Positions 36,763 through 45,303 are shown, counted from the first letter of the stretch. The stretch: 64,000 nucleotides of DNA from Oscillospiraceae bacterium (GCA_009787625.1 WQSX01000001.1:186001-250000), one strand, 5' to 3'. Translations and numbers: made by a program. The notes: generated from the letters alone by a model not told the origin.

Positions 36763-38647
36763 TGACCCGTCTCTCCTCGACTCTACCGATGATGTACTTG
36801 CCACCAACCTCAGCGGTGTTACCTATATTATACAGATGCTCGCGCATCATATCCTCTATAACAGTCTTATATTCATCGCCGCTATCAAGCAGGTGGGTGA
36901 CGACAGCTTCAATCTCCTCGAATTTATCAACGTCAAGCGACTTCCCAATGCGGTCGCGAAGCCAGATATCCATAGGCTGAACATCAATTTTTTGCCACTC
37001 CGGATTCATGACCTTCATGGGAGTATTGATGAAAAGTGTCGGCCGCTTGGTAGTTAAGCTGTATTCAAGACCAATGCTCGACCAGTCTGTAACTACGAGG
37101 TCAGAATTATACACAGTGGAGTTTGAAGAAAAATCAGTCTGAATTTCAAGCTGCCCACCACTGATATTGCCGCTATACTTTTCAAAAATAACTTTCATTT
37201 TTGCAGGAAAACGCTTGATAAACTCAGGGTGCGGGCGAATGATGATATACGCATCGAGCTTAAAAAGACCTTCGAGGAGCGGAGCAAGGCAATATTCTAA
37301 AAGATTGTCCCTTTGCCAAGAGGGGGCGATAAGAATTTGCGGCTTATCCCTCTTAGGACGCTCCTGCTTAGAATAATTCTCGATAAGCATATCCAAAAGC
37401 CCAAAACCAACATCCACAAGATTTTTATCGTTTAGTTCATAGACACGCTCCGTAGCGCGGATTTCCTCGTTATAATCCTTGCTGTTGCAGAAAATAGTGT
37501 CATAGTGATTGAGCGCACCTTGGCGCAACGTGAGATTACCACTCCCCAGCCCATGGTCGATATAGATATACTCAATATTTTTGTTTACGATAGAACGCTT
37601 AAAATGATAGACATGGAAGTCAGCCATAGTCATAGCCAGCACCTTACAGTCCATTTCCATAAAAGTAGTGATAAGCCCCTGAAACCCACTGTCACTGCAA
37701 AAATACGCCTCAAATTGTGGTTTATCGAACTTGAAAACTTGGTCATTGATATCCGCAGTGAGGTAATGGACAGTTATATCAGAATTTTCGATGATATAGT
37801 TGATAAAGTGCTCAAAATACTTATAAAAACCACTCTGCTCAGAAAAAAACACAAGCTCCTTTTTTACCGAGTAAAATCGCTCCATATCCACCTTTTCGCG
37901 AGCCTTCTCAAGCTCCCTGCGCTCGCGGATTGCCGCCTTTTCCTCTTTGGTAGGCTTGAGCTTTACAGAACGATTTTCATAATCGATATGCTTCTTAGGG
38001 TTATAAATCAGATTGCAAATTGCAAGAGACAAAACAGCAAGAAGATTGCTATATGTCCAGAAAAGCCCAACACCCGTCGGGACAACAAAAACAAACCACC
38101 CGGTAAAAACAGTGAGAAAGATCATCACGCCCCACTTAGCAAAGAAACCCTGCTCACGGGAAATGACATTAAAAACATTCTGCATCACACATAGAAAAAT
38201 AGTAGAAACTATAGCAAGAGCAGGAACAAACAAGTTCTCAGGCAAACTGAGCAAATCCATTCCGAAAAAGTAAGGATAAACCGTTTCGCCCAAGTGGCGC
38301 ACCGGATTATTGACAACGCTTATAACCCCGATAATCAGCGGTATTTGAACAAGCAAAGGTAAAATAGCCTTGATAGCACTGTACTTTTCTTTTTTATATA
38401 GAGCCTTTTGTTCTTTGAGCAGTGCATTAGGCTCACCCGCATAACGTGCCTGCAAATCATCAAGTGCAGGCTTGATTTTTACCATGATAATCGAATTTTT
38501 CTGAGAGATAAGCGAAATCGGAAACAAAATAAGACGGGCTAAGACCGTAAAAAGTACAATAGCCCATCCAAAATTACCCGTAGCCGTATAGCACAGGTTC
38601 ATTATAAAACCAAATAAATTGCCAAAAGTTAAATCAATTATATTCAC
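36749..38647 (-). CDS. YidC/Oxa1-like insertase fused to CDP-glycerol glycerophosphotransferase domain
   Basis: A 632-residue fusion. Residues 1-215 are YidC/Oxa1-like: about five hydrophobic segments, the cytoplasmic hairpin MVKIKPALDDLQARYAG, and the groove arginine in VLARLILFPIS (R38). A charged linker (226-255) leads to a TagB/TagF-like domain (256-632) with YIDHGLGSG and IIIRPHPEF carrying the two histidines expected for catalysis, and VVTDWSSIGLEYSL. It would move glycerol phosphate, or a related polyol phosphate, from the CDP-linked donor to a membrane-bound acceptor. Start is GTG at 38647, overlapping the upstream small gene as GTGA. The insertase part may be only a membrane anchor. 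Confidence 0.85.
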   Translation of the reverse strand: MNIIDLTFGNLFGFIMNLCYTATGNFGWAIVLFTVLARLILFPISLISQKNSIIMVKIKPALDDLQARYAGEPNALLKEQKALYKKEKYSAIKAILPLLVQIPLIIGVISVVNNPVRHLGETVYPYFFGMDLLSLPENLFVPALAIVSTIFLCVMQNVFNVISREQGFFAKWGVMIFLTVFTGWFVFVVPTGVGLFWTYSNLLAVLSLAICNLIYNPKKHIDYENRSVKLKPTKEEKAAIRERRELEKAREKVDMERFYSVKKELVFFSEQSGFYKYFEHFINYIIENSDITVHYLTADINDQVFKFDKPQFEAYFCSDSGFQGLITTFMEMDCKVLAMTMADFHVYHFKRSIVNKNIEYIYIDHGLGSGNLTLRQGALNHYDTIFCNSKDYNEEIRATERVYELNDKNLVDVGFGLLDMLIENYSKQERPKRDKPQILIAPSWQRDNLLEYCLAPLLEGLFKLDAYIIIRPHPEFIKRFPAKMKVIFEKYSGNISGGQLEIQTDFSSNSTVYNSDLVVTDWSSIGLEYSLTTKRPTLFINTPMKVMNPEWQKIDVQPMDIWLRDRIGKSLDVDKFEEIEAVVTHLLDSGDEYKTVIEDMMREHLYNIGNTAEVGGKYIIGRVEERRVNDQV

Positions 38648-38937
38648 GAGCCGGAAACTTCTCCATTTTGCTTAGCCGCTTGTTTCTCAATTTTACGCTG
38701 TGTACGCTTAATGCTGATATTCTTAAAAAACATTATAATCTTTTGACGAAACACACCAAAAGCTACACCCAGTGTAATGAAAATACCGGCGAAAACTTGT
38801 ATAAGCATAGCAGTAGTAGCAGGGTCAACATAAGCAGAAGCGGTGACTGTAAAAAGCCGGGAGAAGAAAAACATAAAATAAGCAGTAGCAAAAACAGATC
38901 CAAGCACTTTACCTATTTTCTTTTTGTTGTTAGTCAT
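38644..38937 (-). CDS. Small two-helix membrane protein
   Basis: A 97-residue membrane protein with two hydrophobic segments: VLGSVFATAYFMFFFSRLFTV and ATTAMLIQVFAGIFITLGVA, joined by ASAYVDPATT, and a basic Lys/Arg-rich tail. The YVDPxT turn is found in small proteins next to glycan genes in Clostridia, but their function is not known to me. It starts with ATG 38937 after AAAGGAA and overlaps the YidC/TagF-like fusion by four bases, so a partnership with that enzyme is likely. An upstream ATG at 38964 is less likely. Confidence 0.75.
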   Translation of the reverse strand: MTNNKKKIGKVLGSVFATAYFMFFFSRLFTVTASAYVDPATTAMLIQVFAGIFITLGVAFGVFRQKIIMFFKNISIKRTQRKIEKQAAKQNGEVSGS

Positions 38938-39004
38938 GAAAAAATTCCTTTCAATGTGTAACACATATAAAGTACGCTACACCAGTAGTGTTTGCTTGAA
39001 GGTG

Positions 39005-39102
39005 AGCAGATGATGGGCAGTTTGTGGAGTCTTTTTTCGAGAACAGCGGTGTAGATCCCGATGGCTCGAAAAAAGCGGAACAAATTGTCCATTATCTGCG
39101 GG
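39005..39102. repeat. Family A hairpin, copy 2
   Basis: Imperfect arms 39006-39041 and 39065-39099 around the same 23-base loop as copy 1, in the same orientation. Inner stem TTTTTTCGAG/CTCGAAAAAA, ends AGCAG and CTGCGGG. It lies 53 bases after the LuxC-like stop codon. Confidence 0.9.
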
Positions 39103-39152
39103 ATGTTCGGGTGCAACCAGCCCCCCCAGTATAACCCCACAAGCCACAAAAA

Positions 39153-40325
39153 TCAAGATATTTTTACAACACGCGTCATAGCACGTATGAGGTCGTGACC
39201 ATCCCAAGTGAGCGAAAAGTCCATTGTAGAGCCAATTGGCACAACCCTATCTATCCCGCGAGGACGACTTTCCATAACAAATCGCTCAATATCAGACCGA
39301 GCGACACCAAAGTAAGCTAAAGTCTGTAAGCGCTCACCACAAACAGGCAAGATATCGTGTAGACTATCAATATCGCATTCAAGGAAAAACCCGCTATGTG
39401 ACCGAAAATCCATGGTATCATCAGTGAGCTTTGAAATGCAAGCACGAGTGACAAATGAGTTGATTGAGTTGCCGCAGTCAGCTAAACGTGCAGATAAACC
39501 CGCAGAAGCTCTATAAAAAGCACCAAGTTTCCCGACAGACTGAACAGGAGCAAGAGAGTATTTCTCCTCAGCGAGAGCCTGCACACTCTCCCAAAAAACA
39601 GCCTTCGCCCGCTCTGTCTCACTGCCGAGCCAAAACAAAATCTTAGGAGCAGTACAAGCGTTTTGGTCGTTAAAATAAGTATCGTTGTAAAAATCTTGAG
39701 CGATTTTAGCCTTATCGGCAGATACTAAATACCCATCAGCATTGATAACAGCGGCTGAATACCTGTCGGCAAAAGTGAGCTCAATAGCCCTAGGCTTGAG
39801 AGAAGACTCTCGCAGTTCCCGGATAGTGCCGTCGCCGCCCCAAATGACCCGCACATCGCAGATTGAAGAAAACCTATCATGCAGAGACCTATCCGGTGGA
39901 TACTTCACAAAGCAGACATACGGAGCCAAGTTATTGTGCTTATCCGCGAGAAGCTCCGCCACCGCATCAGTAATAATCGAAACCTGCTCAAAATCTTTAC
40001 CCGGCAGACGGACTATATTTGCATTGCCCGAAAGAAGCCCTGCGGCAAAACTAAAAGCAAAATTCACAGGCACATTAGAAGGAGTCGAATGAAACACAAC
40101 ACCTCTACCGAGTCGAGAATCTAAATCATCATACTTAGCCTTCTCAGCGAGAAGAGCCGCCTTCCTGCACCAAAAACCAAACGTGGCGACATCAGAATAT
40201 TCTCGAACTTTAGTCAAGCTCCTTGACAAATCGGAGAAAAACTCCAAAACACCCTCATCAAATGGAGGCAAAGCAGGAACACTGCCTATATTATCTAAGT
40301 TACCGAGTACCATCATAAGTATCAC
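39153..40325 (-). CDS. LuxC-like acyl reductase
   Basis: A 390-residue member of the LuxC family, aldehyde-dehydrogenase-fold enzymes that reduce an acyl-thioester to an aldehyde with NADPH. Visible: VVFHSTPSNVPVNFAFSFAAG (cofactor region), GNANIVRLPGKDFEQ and the catalytic Cys in FNDQNACTAPKILFW. It overlaps the LuxE-like gene. The frame's GTG at 40325 has AGGGGG close by; ATG at 40316 or 40313 is possible. It ends an acyl cassette (LuxE-like, AMP-ligase, FabG-like, ACP). No luciferase genes are present, so the aldehyde is inferred to serve glycan or lipid modification, not light. Confidence 0.85.
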   Translation of the reverse strand: MILMMVLGNLDNIGSVPALPPFDEGVLEFFSDLSRSLTKVREYSDVATFGFWCRKAALLAEKAKYDDLDSRLGRGVVFHSTPSNVPVNFAFSFAAGLLSGNANIVRLPGKDFEQVSIITDAVAELLADKHNNLAPYVCFVKYPPDRSLHDRFSSICDVRVIWGGDGTIRELRESSLKPRAIELTFADRYSAAVINADGYLVSADKAKIAQDFYNDTYFNDQNACTAPKILFWLGSETERAKAVFWESVQALAEEKYSLAPVQSVGKLGAFYRASAGLSARLADCGNSINSFVTRACISKLTDDTMDFRSHSGFFLECDIDSLHDILPVCGERLQTLAYFGVARSDIERFVMESRPRGIDRVVPIGSTMDFSLTWDGHDLIRAMTRVVKIS

Positions 40326-41382
40326 TGCACCCCCTTATCTCTGCTTGTTTCAGCCGCCCGCTAATCTCGAAATATTTACCGAGCCTGCCGCAAGGGCAGT
40401 CGTCCTCACCTAAAATAACACCCTCATCCTCCGTGAGTAAAGAGTGACCGGGATAAGATTCGGGTAGAGAAGAGACAACCTGAATTATGCCGGACTCACC
40501 AATATCGCATGGCGAAAAATCAATAAACCTGCGTGTAATTACATCAGAAAAAATAGAAGCATGAAGATGCCCAAACTCGCACTCCACATAAATACACCCT
40601 GTCTGCTCGACCATTCCATAGAAGTTGTGAATCCGTGAAAGCCCGCTTAACTCACAAAGTCGCTCCTTAAATTCACCCTTTGAAACCGACTGGCTAATGA
40701 GCTTTTTCCAACCGCCGCCGTGAATCAAAATACCACGACTCAAATCGAGATTTATATTATGGCGTTTCAGCTCCAAATAAAAATGTTGCCACACCATAAA
40801 AGTAAAACCAAAGAGGAAGATATTTTTGCCACTATGTTTTTCAAGAAAAGCCTCCAGAGCAGGTATATCAAGCTCCATGTTTTCATCGAGAGCATAAATT
40901 CTATCAGTTCCAAAAATAGAAAAGCCCAAAATACCCGCACCTCTCGCCGAGAACAAATTCCTGTCCTTTAGAGTGGACGCACTGTCAATAATAATCATAG
41001 GCATACGCGAAGCTCCGGTAAAATCCGAGACAATCTTTGCAAGAGTTTTCTGTTGATTTGTGGCAGTATCCTTGTCGAGATATATCTTTGAAACAGCTTG
41101 ACCGGTTGTGCCGGAAGAAGTCATAGTTTTGACGACATCCGCCCTGTCAATACTGAGTAGCTCAAGTTCTTTAAAGAGACTAACGGGCAAAAAAGGTATG
41201 TCATAGTAACTTCTGCAATCCGAAGGGTTAAAGCCAATGCCACGCATCATTAAGGCATAGTCAGGACACTCCTGAATATGCCGCTCTGTCAGGCTTAAAA
41301 GCCGCTCTGTCAGGAGCTCTTCTTTATCCGGCTTGTCGAGACTATATGGAGTAATCGAGTAGAAATGCTCAAGAGTTTTCAT
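40300..41382 (-). CDS. LuxE-like acyl-protein synthetase
   Basis: A 360-residue member of the LuxE family (ANL-superfamily fold), which activates an acyl group as acyl-AMP and hands it to a partner reductase. FLPVSLFKELELLSI and KTMTSSGTTGQAVSKIYLD (phosphate loop) are family features, as are GFTFMVWQHFYLEL, GGGWKKL and NFYGMVEQTGCIYVEC. The ATG at 41382 overlaps the AMP-ligase stop by 14 bases. Its stop overlaps the start of the LuxC-like reductase, so the pair is expected to work together. Whether it takes a free acid or an acyl-ACP is unknown; a Gly/Cys-containing tail (GEDDCPCGRLGKYF) resembles CoA-ligase ends. Confidence 0.85.
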   Translation of the reverse strand: MKTLEHFYSITPYSLDKPDKEELLTERLLSLTERHIQECPDYALMMRGIGFNPSDCRSYYDIPFLPVSLFKELELLSIDRADVVKTMTSSGTTGQAVSKIYLDKDTATNQQKTLAKIVSDFTGASRMPMIIIDSASTLKDRNLFSARGAGILGFSIFGTDRIYALDENMELDIPALEAFLEKHSGKNIFLFGFTFMVWQHFYLELKRHNINLDLSRGILIHGGGWKKLISQSVSKGEFKERLCELSGLSRIHNFYGMVEQTGCIYVECEFGHLHASIFSDVITRRFIDFSPCDIGESGIIQVVSSLPESYPGHSLLTEDEGVILGEDDCPCGRLGKYFEISGRLKQAEIRGCSDTYDGTR

Positions 41383-42778
41383 AGTGTTCTTCCAACTTTG
41401 AATACAGCGTTTTCCCCGCTGTGTTTTTTGGTATCTCATCCACAATTTTTATAGTAAAAGCAAGCGGATGAAGTGATGTGAGACGAGTGATGTGCTGCAA
41501 AATGCTCTCTTCAAAAGCTTGGTCTGTGATAAAAATATACATCTTATCATCAACCCCTGCGCAGGCACACTCAAGATTAGGAAAAGACGATTTTATAAGA
41601 AGTTCAGTCTCATCTAGGCTAACCCTGTTTCCGAAAATCTTCAAAAACCGAGCTTTCCTGCCAACAATTGTGTAGAAACCATCTTCATCACAAGTGGCAT
41701 AGTCTCCGGTCTCAAGCCGCCCGAAACGCTCGTCGCCCTTAGCTAAATCCTCGCCGCACTCGGCGTATCCAAGTGTCACGTTATCGCCGTAGTACACAAG
41801 CTCTCCCATGGTGTTTGGGTCAAGTAATACATTTCCCGATTCATCGACAAGCTCAAACCGCCCATTCGGTATTGCGATTCCGATAGAGCCGTACTTGCCC
41901 TGCGAATTTTCAGGCGGCAGGTAGCTCATACGAGACGTAGCCTCGGCGGCACCATACATGGCAACAAAATGTTTGCCGCTATTGCCTGCATATTCGGCAA
42001 AAAATCTATGGAGCCCAGGGTCTAATTTTCCGCCGGACTGAGTCATGGTTTTAAGTGAAGGTAACTGCATTGTAGTAAAACGGAGCTTTTTTAGCATTTC
42101 GTAGGTGTAAGGAACTCCGGCAATCGAGGTAGCCTTTCGCTCTTTGAAAAAATCCCAAAACTCCTTTTGTAAAATTCCCTTAGTCGTGAGGAGTATAGCT
42201 GCACCTGAGAAAAGATGACTGTTTATAACAGAAGTCCCGTACACGTATTGCATAGGCAAAGTGGTGATAGGTCGCTCGGAGCTGTTTAGACCCAGGTATT
42301 CGCTGATATTCATTGCATTACTCATTATATTCGCATAACTCTGACGAACCAGCTTTGGACTGCCGGTGGAGCCGGAAGTTGTGGCAAGTAGGGCGAGCTT
42401 TTCGTTGAGTGGGAAAGGGTCAAGCTTCGTGTTGTAGAGCGTATATCCGAATGCGCTATAAATTTTACTAAAATTCTTAAAAGAATGCCTGTCAGGTGTC
42501 CAGATAAATGATGGGTTGTACTTACTAATCAAAGCATCAATCAGTTCCATCGGTATCTCGCTATCCAGCAAGAGAGGGACTACATCATTTGACAAAAAAG
42601 ACACATATCCAACCAGAGAACCAATAACATTTTCACAAAGAGCAAACACTAAAGTGCGTCCTCTGAGCGAAAATGACATTTGCCGAGAAGCCTCTACAAG
42701 CTCACCATAAGTGAGTTCTGTGTCCTCATATATGGCGGAAATACTATTTGGGTTGTGCTTATCTATGTTTAGAAACAT
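41369..42778 (-). CDS. AMP-binding acyl/aminoacyl ligase (ANL superfamily)
   Basis: A 469-residue ATP-dependent ligase that adenylates a carboxylic acid and probably loads it onto the neighbouring acyl carrier protein. The A3 phosphate loop is LLATTSGSTGSPKLV; MYGAAEATSRMSYLP, GRLETGDYATCDEDGFYTI and VGRKARFLKIFGNRVS follow in the ANL order, with a C-terminal lysine region KNTAGKTLYSKLEE. Start ATG 42778 shares one base with the stop of the FabG-like gene (TAATG). The acid (fatty, hydroxy or amino acid) cannot be read from the sequence; no peptidyl condensation domain is present. Confidence 0.87.
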   Translation of the reverse strand: MFLNIDKHNPNSISAIYEDTELTYGELVEASRQMSFSLRGRTLVFALCENVIGSLVGYVSFLSNDVVPLLLDSEIPMELIDALISKYNPSFIWTPDRHSFKNFSKIYSAFGYTLYNTKLDPFPLNEKLALLATTSGSTGSPKLVRQSYANIMSNAMNISEYLGLNSSERPITTLPMQYVYGTSVINSHLFSGAAILLTTKGILQKEFWDFFKERKATSIAGVPYTYEMLKKLRFTTMQLPSLKTMTQSGGKLDPGLHRFFAEYAGNSGKHFVAMYGAAEATSRMSYLPPENSQGKYGSIGIAIPNGRFELVDESGNVLLDPNTMGELVYYGDNVTLGYAECGEDLAKGDERFGRLETGDYATCDEDGFYTIVGRKARFLKIFGNRVSLDETELLIKSSFPNLECACAGVDDKMYIFITDQAFEESILQHITRLTSLHPLAFTIKIVDEIPKNTAGKTLYSKLEEHYENS

Positions 42779-43500
42779 TATAAAGTCATGCTCCCATCAA
42801 CACCGAGAACTTGTCCGGTGACATATTCCGATAAATCCGAAGCGAAAAACAAGCACGCTTTGGCAATATCATCAGGAGTTCCGAGCCTGCCCATGCCAAT
42901 CTGAGACTTACTGAGTTCAGCACTTTCAGCACTGAGAACACTGAGTAAGTCAGTGTCAATCATGCCCGGAGCAATAGCATTCACACGAACATTTGAAGGA
43001 GAAAGCTCCTTGGCTGCAGACTTCGTAAGAGCAATAACAGCACCCTTAGTAGCAGAATAAGCTAGCTGGCCACTCTGCCCGTTGACACCAACAATACTGG
43101 ACAAATTAATAATAGAACCGGACTTCTGTCTTGTCATCAAACGAGCGGCAAGCTGTACAAGCTCCAAAACCGCAAGTACATTGACATCAAACATTTTGTG
43201 GGTGGTAGCAGTGTCCGCCATACCGATAAGCGCAGTGTGCATAATACCTGCATTGTTGACAAGCGAATCAAGCCGTCCCTGCTCCTTTTTTATACGCATA
43301 ATTGCAGCCTTAGTCGCAGAAGTATCAGTGACATCAAAGTAAATAGGAAAAATATTATCGCAAGCGAAGTCGTCAAGACTACCCTCACTGACGGCATTTG
43401 CATAAACAATAGCACCATTTTCAGCAAAAAGCCGAGCGATGGCACGGCCAATTCCACGCCGAGCACCTGTAATAAGAGTTACCTTATCTTTGAGTAGCAT
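42778..43500 (-). CDS. FabG-like 3-oxoacyl reductase (classic SDR)
   Basis: A 240-residue classic short-chain dehydrogenase. TLITGARRGIGRAIARLF binds NAD(P), LVNNAGIMHTA supports the fold, and catalytic Ser-Tyr-Lys are visible in INLSSIVGVNGQSGQLAYSATKGAV; the C-terminus APGMIDTD...YVTGQVLGVDGSM is typical of FabG. It would reduce a beta-keto acyl chain on the carrier protein encoded just upstream. The ATG at 43500 is preceded by the recurrent 19-base leader. In the acyl cassette it suggests a 3-hydroxyacyl product, though some SDRs here act on sugars instead. Confidence 0.86.
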   Translation of the reverse strand: MLLKDKVTLITGARRGIGRAIARLFAENGAIVYANAVSEGSLDDFACDNIFPIYFDVTDTSATKAAIMRIKKEQGRLDSLVNNAGIMHTALIGMADTATTHKMFDVNVLAVLELVQLAARLMTRQKSGSIINLSSIVGVNGQSGQLAYSATKGAVIALTKSAAKELSPSNVRVNAIAPGMIDTDLLSVLSAESAELSKSQIGMGRLGTPDDIAKACLFFASDLSEYVTGQVLGVDGSMTL

Positions 43501-43519
43501 AAAAATGACAACTCCTTTC
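43501..43519 (-). promoter_or_regulatory. Recurrent 19-nt start leader (FabG-like gene)
   Basis: Reads GAAAGGAGTTGTCATTTTT directly before the ATG on the minus strand. It is one of six leaders with the same length and layout (Shine-Dalgarno, NTGGTCAT, four bases, ATG). Confidence 0.7.
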
Positions 43520-43538
43520 AAGCATTTTCAGTTATGAA

Positions 43539-43775
43539 TTAAATTTCAACATCGTATTTACGCAAGATTTCCTTGCCCTTTTCATATGAGGACAAAACAA
43601 TGATGTCCTCAGTGTCCATCATAATATCAAAAGCATCCTCAAGCTCTGCAATCAAAGACATATGTCCAACAGAATCCCACTCAGGGATAGACTGATATTC
43701 AAGTTTTTCACCAAGCTGTGCCTCAGACAGCTTAAAAGCAGTAAAAAACGCTCCGTTGTATTTTTCTAAGTTCAT
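43539..43775 (-). CDS. Acyl carrier protein
   Basis: A 78-residue acidic acyl carrier protein. The phosphopantetheine serine lies in PEWDSVGHMSLI, with the usual helix II acidic stretch AELEDAFDIMMDTEDII. It would carry the acyl group made by the AMP-ligase while it is reduced by FabG-like and LuxE/LuxC-like enzymes or transferred by the GNAT protein. It lies between the GNAT and FabG-like genes; a dedicated carrier protein here argues for a specialised acyl chain, separate from general fatty acid synthesis. ATG at 43775. Confidence 0.88.
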   Translation of the reverse strand: MNLEKYNGAFFTAFKLSEAQLGEKLEYQSIPEWDSVGHMSLIAELEDAFDIMMDTEDIIVLSSYEKGKEILRKYDVEI

Positions 43776-43813
43776 TTTAAAACGCTCCTCGTATTATATT
43801 TTTACTAGATTGC

Positions 43814-43835
43814 GGGCGACCGGGGACGGTCGCCC
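43814..43835. repeat. GC-rich hairpin after the GNAT gene
   Basis: Arms GGGCGACC (43814-43821) and GGTCGCCC (43828-43835) with loop GGGGAC, between the GNAT stop and the ACP gene. No U-run follows directly. It may belong to a dispersed palindrome family but no second copy is seen here. Confidence 0.55.
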
Positions 43836-43863
43836 CTACGTGGGTTAGTGCAAACAATAACCC

Positions 43864-44595
43864 CTAGGTGGTGCGGTGCCACACATAGATGTAATCGATG
43901 CCGATAATCTGGAAACCTGCTGCAACTTGAGATTTCAGGGAAGGCAAATTATTTGCAGACATGCCCCCAATGAGCTTTTTTGCCCCGGACTCAGACGAAT
44001 GACGAATAATCGTGTTGATAAGCGCCATTCCAAGACCTGCATTTTCATACTTCTTATAGATACCAATATTATTTACAACATTGAAGTTATCTGCATTAAT
44101 AATGCTGGTAAAATAACCAAAAATATCATCCTTGAGAGAACACTTAAAAACCTTACCGCCGCGCTCCAGCAAATCACCAATCCACCCAACATATCGATTA
44201 GCCGCCAACTCAGGAGAAAAAGCAGGGTCAAGCGAAATTCGATCTGTGAAAAAAATCCCTCCACGAATCTCACCCCAAAGCTCTTCAAGCTCGTTTTCAT
44301 TCATCTCAGCATACGTTACACTATCAGAAATCCTCTTGGCGACGGAATTGAGCGAAGAACCAATATTCTTATGGTCATGCTCAACATGTAAAATAGTCTC
44401 AATAAAGCGAAACCCCATATCCTCAAGCTTAAACATAAGCGGAACCAGTCCCGCAGGAACACGCGCAACAGCATAATCACAATCCAAATCGGAAAGACAA
44501 TCCAAGTCAGAAGGAGTGTCGCCTATTTCAAGATTTATTTCTTGAGAAACAACGCCAAGATTACGCTTCTCCCAAGGTGCATCAAAGATTTTCAT
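43864..44595 (-). CDS. GNAT-family N-acyltransferase
   Basis: A 243-residue GNAT enzyme, probably N-acylating an amino sugar nucleotide, as in WecD-type proteins. The acyl-CoA binding loop is GIYKKYENAGLGMALINTII and the C-terminal part NNLPSLKSQVAAGFQIIGIDYIY is typical. The N-terminal half (residues 1-100) has the two-domain look of WecD relatives. The ATG at 44595 with GGAGGA is used. Directly followed by the acyl carrier protein gene, so the donor could be acyl-ACP as well as acyl-CoA; that is inference. The upstream gene encodes a second, hexapeptide-type acetyltransferase. Confidence 0.83.
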   Translation of the reverse strand: MKIFDAPWEKRNLGVVSQEINLEIGDTPSDLDCLSDLDCDYAVARVPAGLVPLMFKLEDMGFRFIETILHVEHDHKNIGSSLNSVAKRISDSVTYAEMNENELEELWGEIRGGIFFTDRISLDPAFSPELAANRYVGWIGDLLERGGKVFKCSLKDDIFGYFTSIINADNFNVVNNIGIYKKYENAGLGMALINTIIRHSSESGAKKLIGGMSANNLPSLKSQVAAGFQIIGIDYIYVWHRTT

Positions 44596-44626
44596 AAAAG
44601 ATATTTTCCTCCACACGACGCACAGC

Positions 44627-44714
44627 GAGCGGGACGGTGTGTGAAATATTTTTTGGCGGAACGGGGGCTACGACACGCCGGCCGTCAAAAAATATTTCAC
44701 ATACCGTCCCGCTC
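44627..44714. repeat. Family B hairpin, copy 2
   Basis: Arms 44627-44655 and 44686-44714 pair over 28 of 29 positions (GAGCGGGACGGT...). The 30-base loop 44656-44685 is identical to the reverse complement of the loop at 23635-23664, 21 kb away. It lies 48 bases past the stop of the hexapeptide acetyltransferase. Confidence 0.88.
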
Positions 44715-44762
44715 ACGTCCAAGTTCGCTTATAAAATAGTTTACAGTTTTTAACGAAGTTTG

Positions 44763-45284
44763 TCAAATATCGCAATCAGAGCAGACAGTTGTTTCATCTG
44801 CGACCCGAGCACCGCATCGGCAAACATTCCCAATTCTACGTGCAGGGTTCCCAACGACAAGCGTATGAGCAGGTACATCACGGGTGACAACAGCACCGGC
44901 ACCAACCATGGCGAACTCCCCAATAGTGACACCGCAGACAATGGTGGCGTTAGCCCCAATGGAAGCTCCGCGCCGAACAAGAGTAGGAGTGATCTCCCAG
45001 TTTGGACTCATAGCCCGAGGGTTCTTATCGTTAGTAAAAGTCATGGAAGGCCCTAGAAACACATCATCCTCAATAGTGACCCCATTATAGACATTGACAT
45101 TATTTTGAATCTTGACATTGTCGCCGATTATAACACCGGTATCAATATAAACATTCTTGCTGACAATGCAGTTTTCTCCAAGAGTGGCATTTTCACGCAC
45201 CTGCGCAAGATTCCAAATTTTAGAGCCCGCACCAATTGAAGCATCAGAGCTGACATCAGCAGTAGCATGAATAAACACAGACAT
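44763..45284 (-). CDS. WlbB/WbpD-like sugar N-acetyltransferase
   Basis: A 173-residue left-handed beta-helix enzyme. [33 protein letters not shown] and [18 protein letters not shown] are close to the WlbB/WbpD family, which acetylates the 3-amino group of UDP-2-acetamido-3-amino-2,3-dideoxyglucuronate. The family's Cys-rich tail is present as VCRCGARV...CSDC, a likely zinc knuckle. The DegT aminotransferase (45313) and Gfo/Idh oxidoreductase (46668) just upstream complete a WlbA/WlbC/WlbB-type set. Related enzymes act on dTDP-3-amino sugars, so the exact substrate is open. The recurrent leader precedes the ATG at 45284. Confidence 0.87.
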   Translation of the reverse strand: MSVFIHATADVSSDASIGAGSKIWNLAQVRENATLGENCIVSKNVYIDTGVIIGDNVKIQNNVNVYNGVTIEDDVFLGPSMTFTNDKNPRAMSPNWEITPTLVRRGASIGANATIVCGVTIGEFAMVGAGAVVTRDVPAHTLVVGNPARRIGNVCRCGARVADETTVCSDCDI

Positions 45285-45303
45285 TTAAATGACCATTCCC
45301 TCT
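45285..45303 (-). promoter_or_regulatory. Recurrent 19-nt start leader (WlbB-like gene)
   Basis: Reads AGAGGGAATGGTCATTTAA before the ATG. Here the internal ATG GTC ATT is followed by TAA overlapping the true start (TAAATG), so only in this copy is there a tiny upstream ORF. Confidence 0.65.

Noticed and set aside
39153-41382. A bioluminescence (lux) operon
   Set aside because: Only LuxC- and LuxE-like genes are present; there are no luxA/luxB luciferase or luxD genes, and the surroundings are glycan genes.
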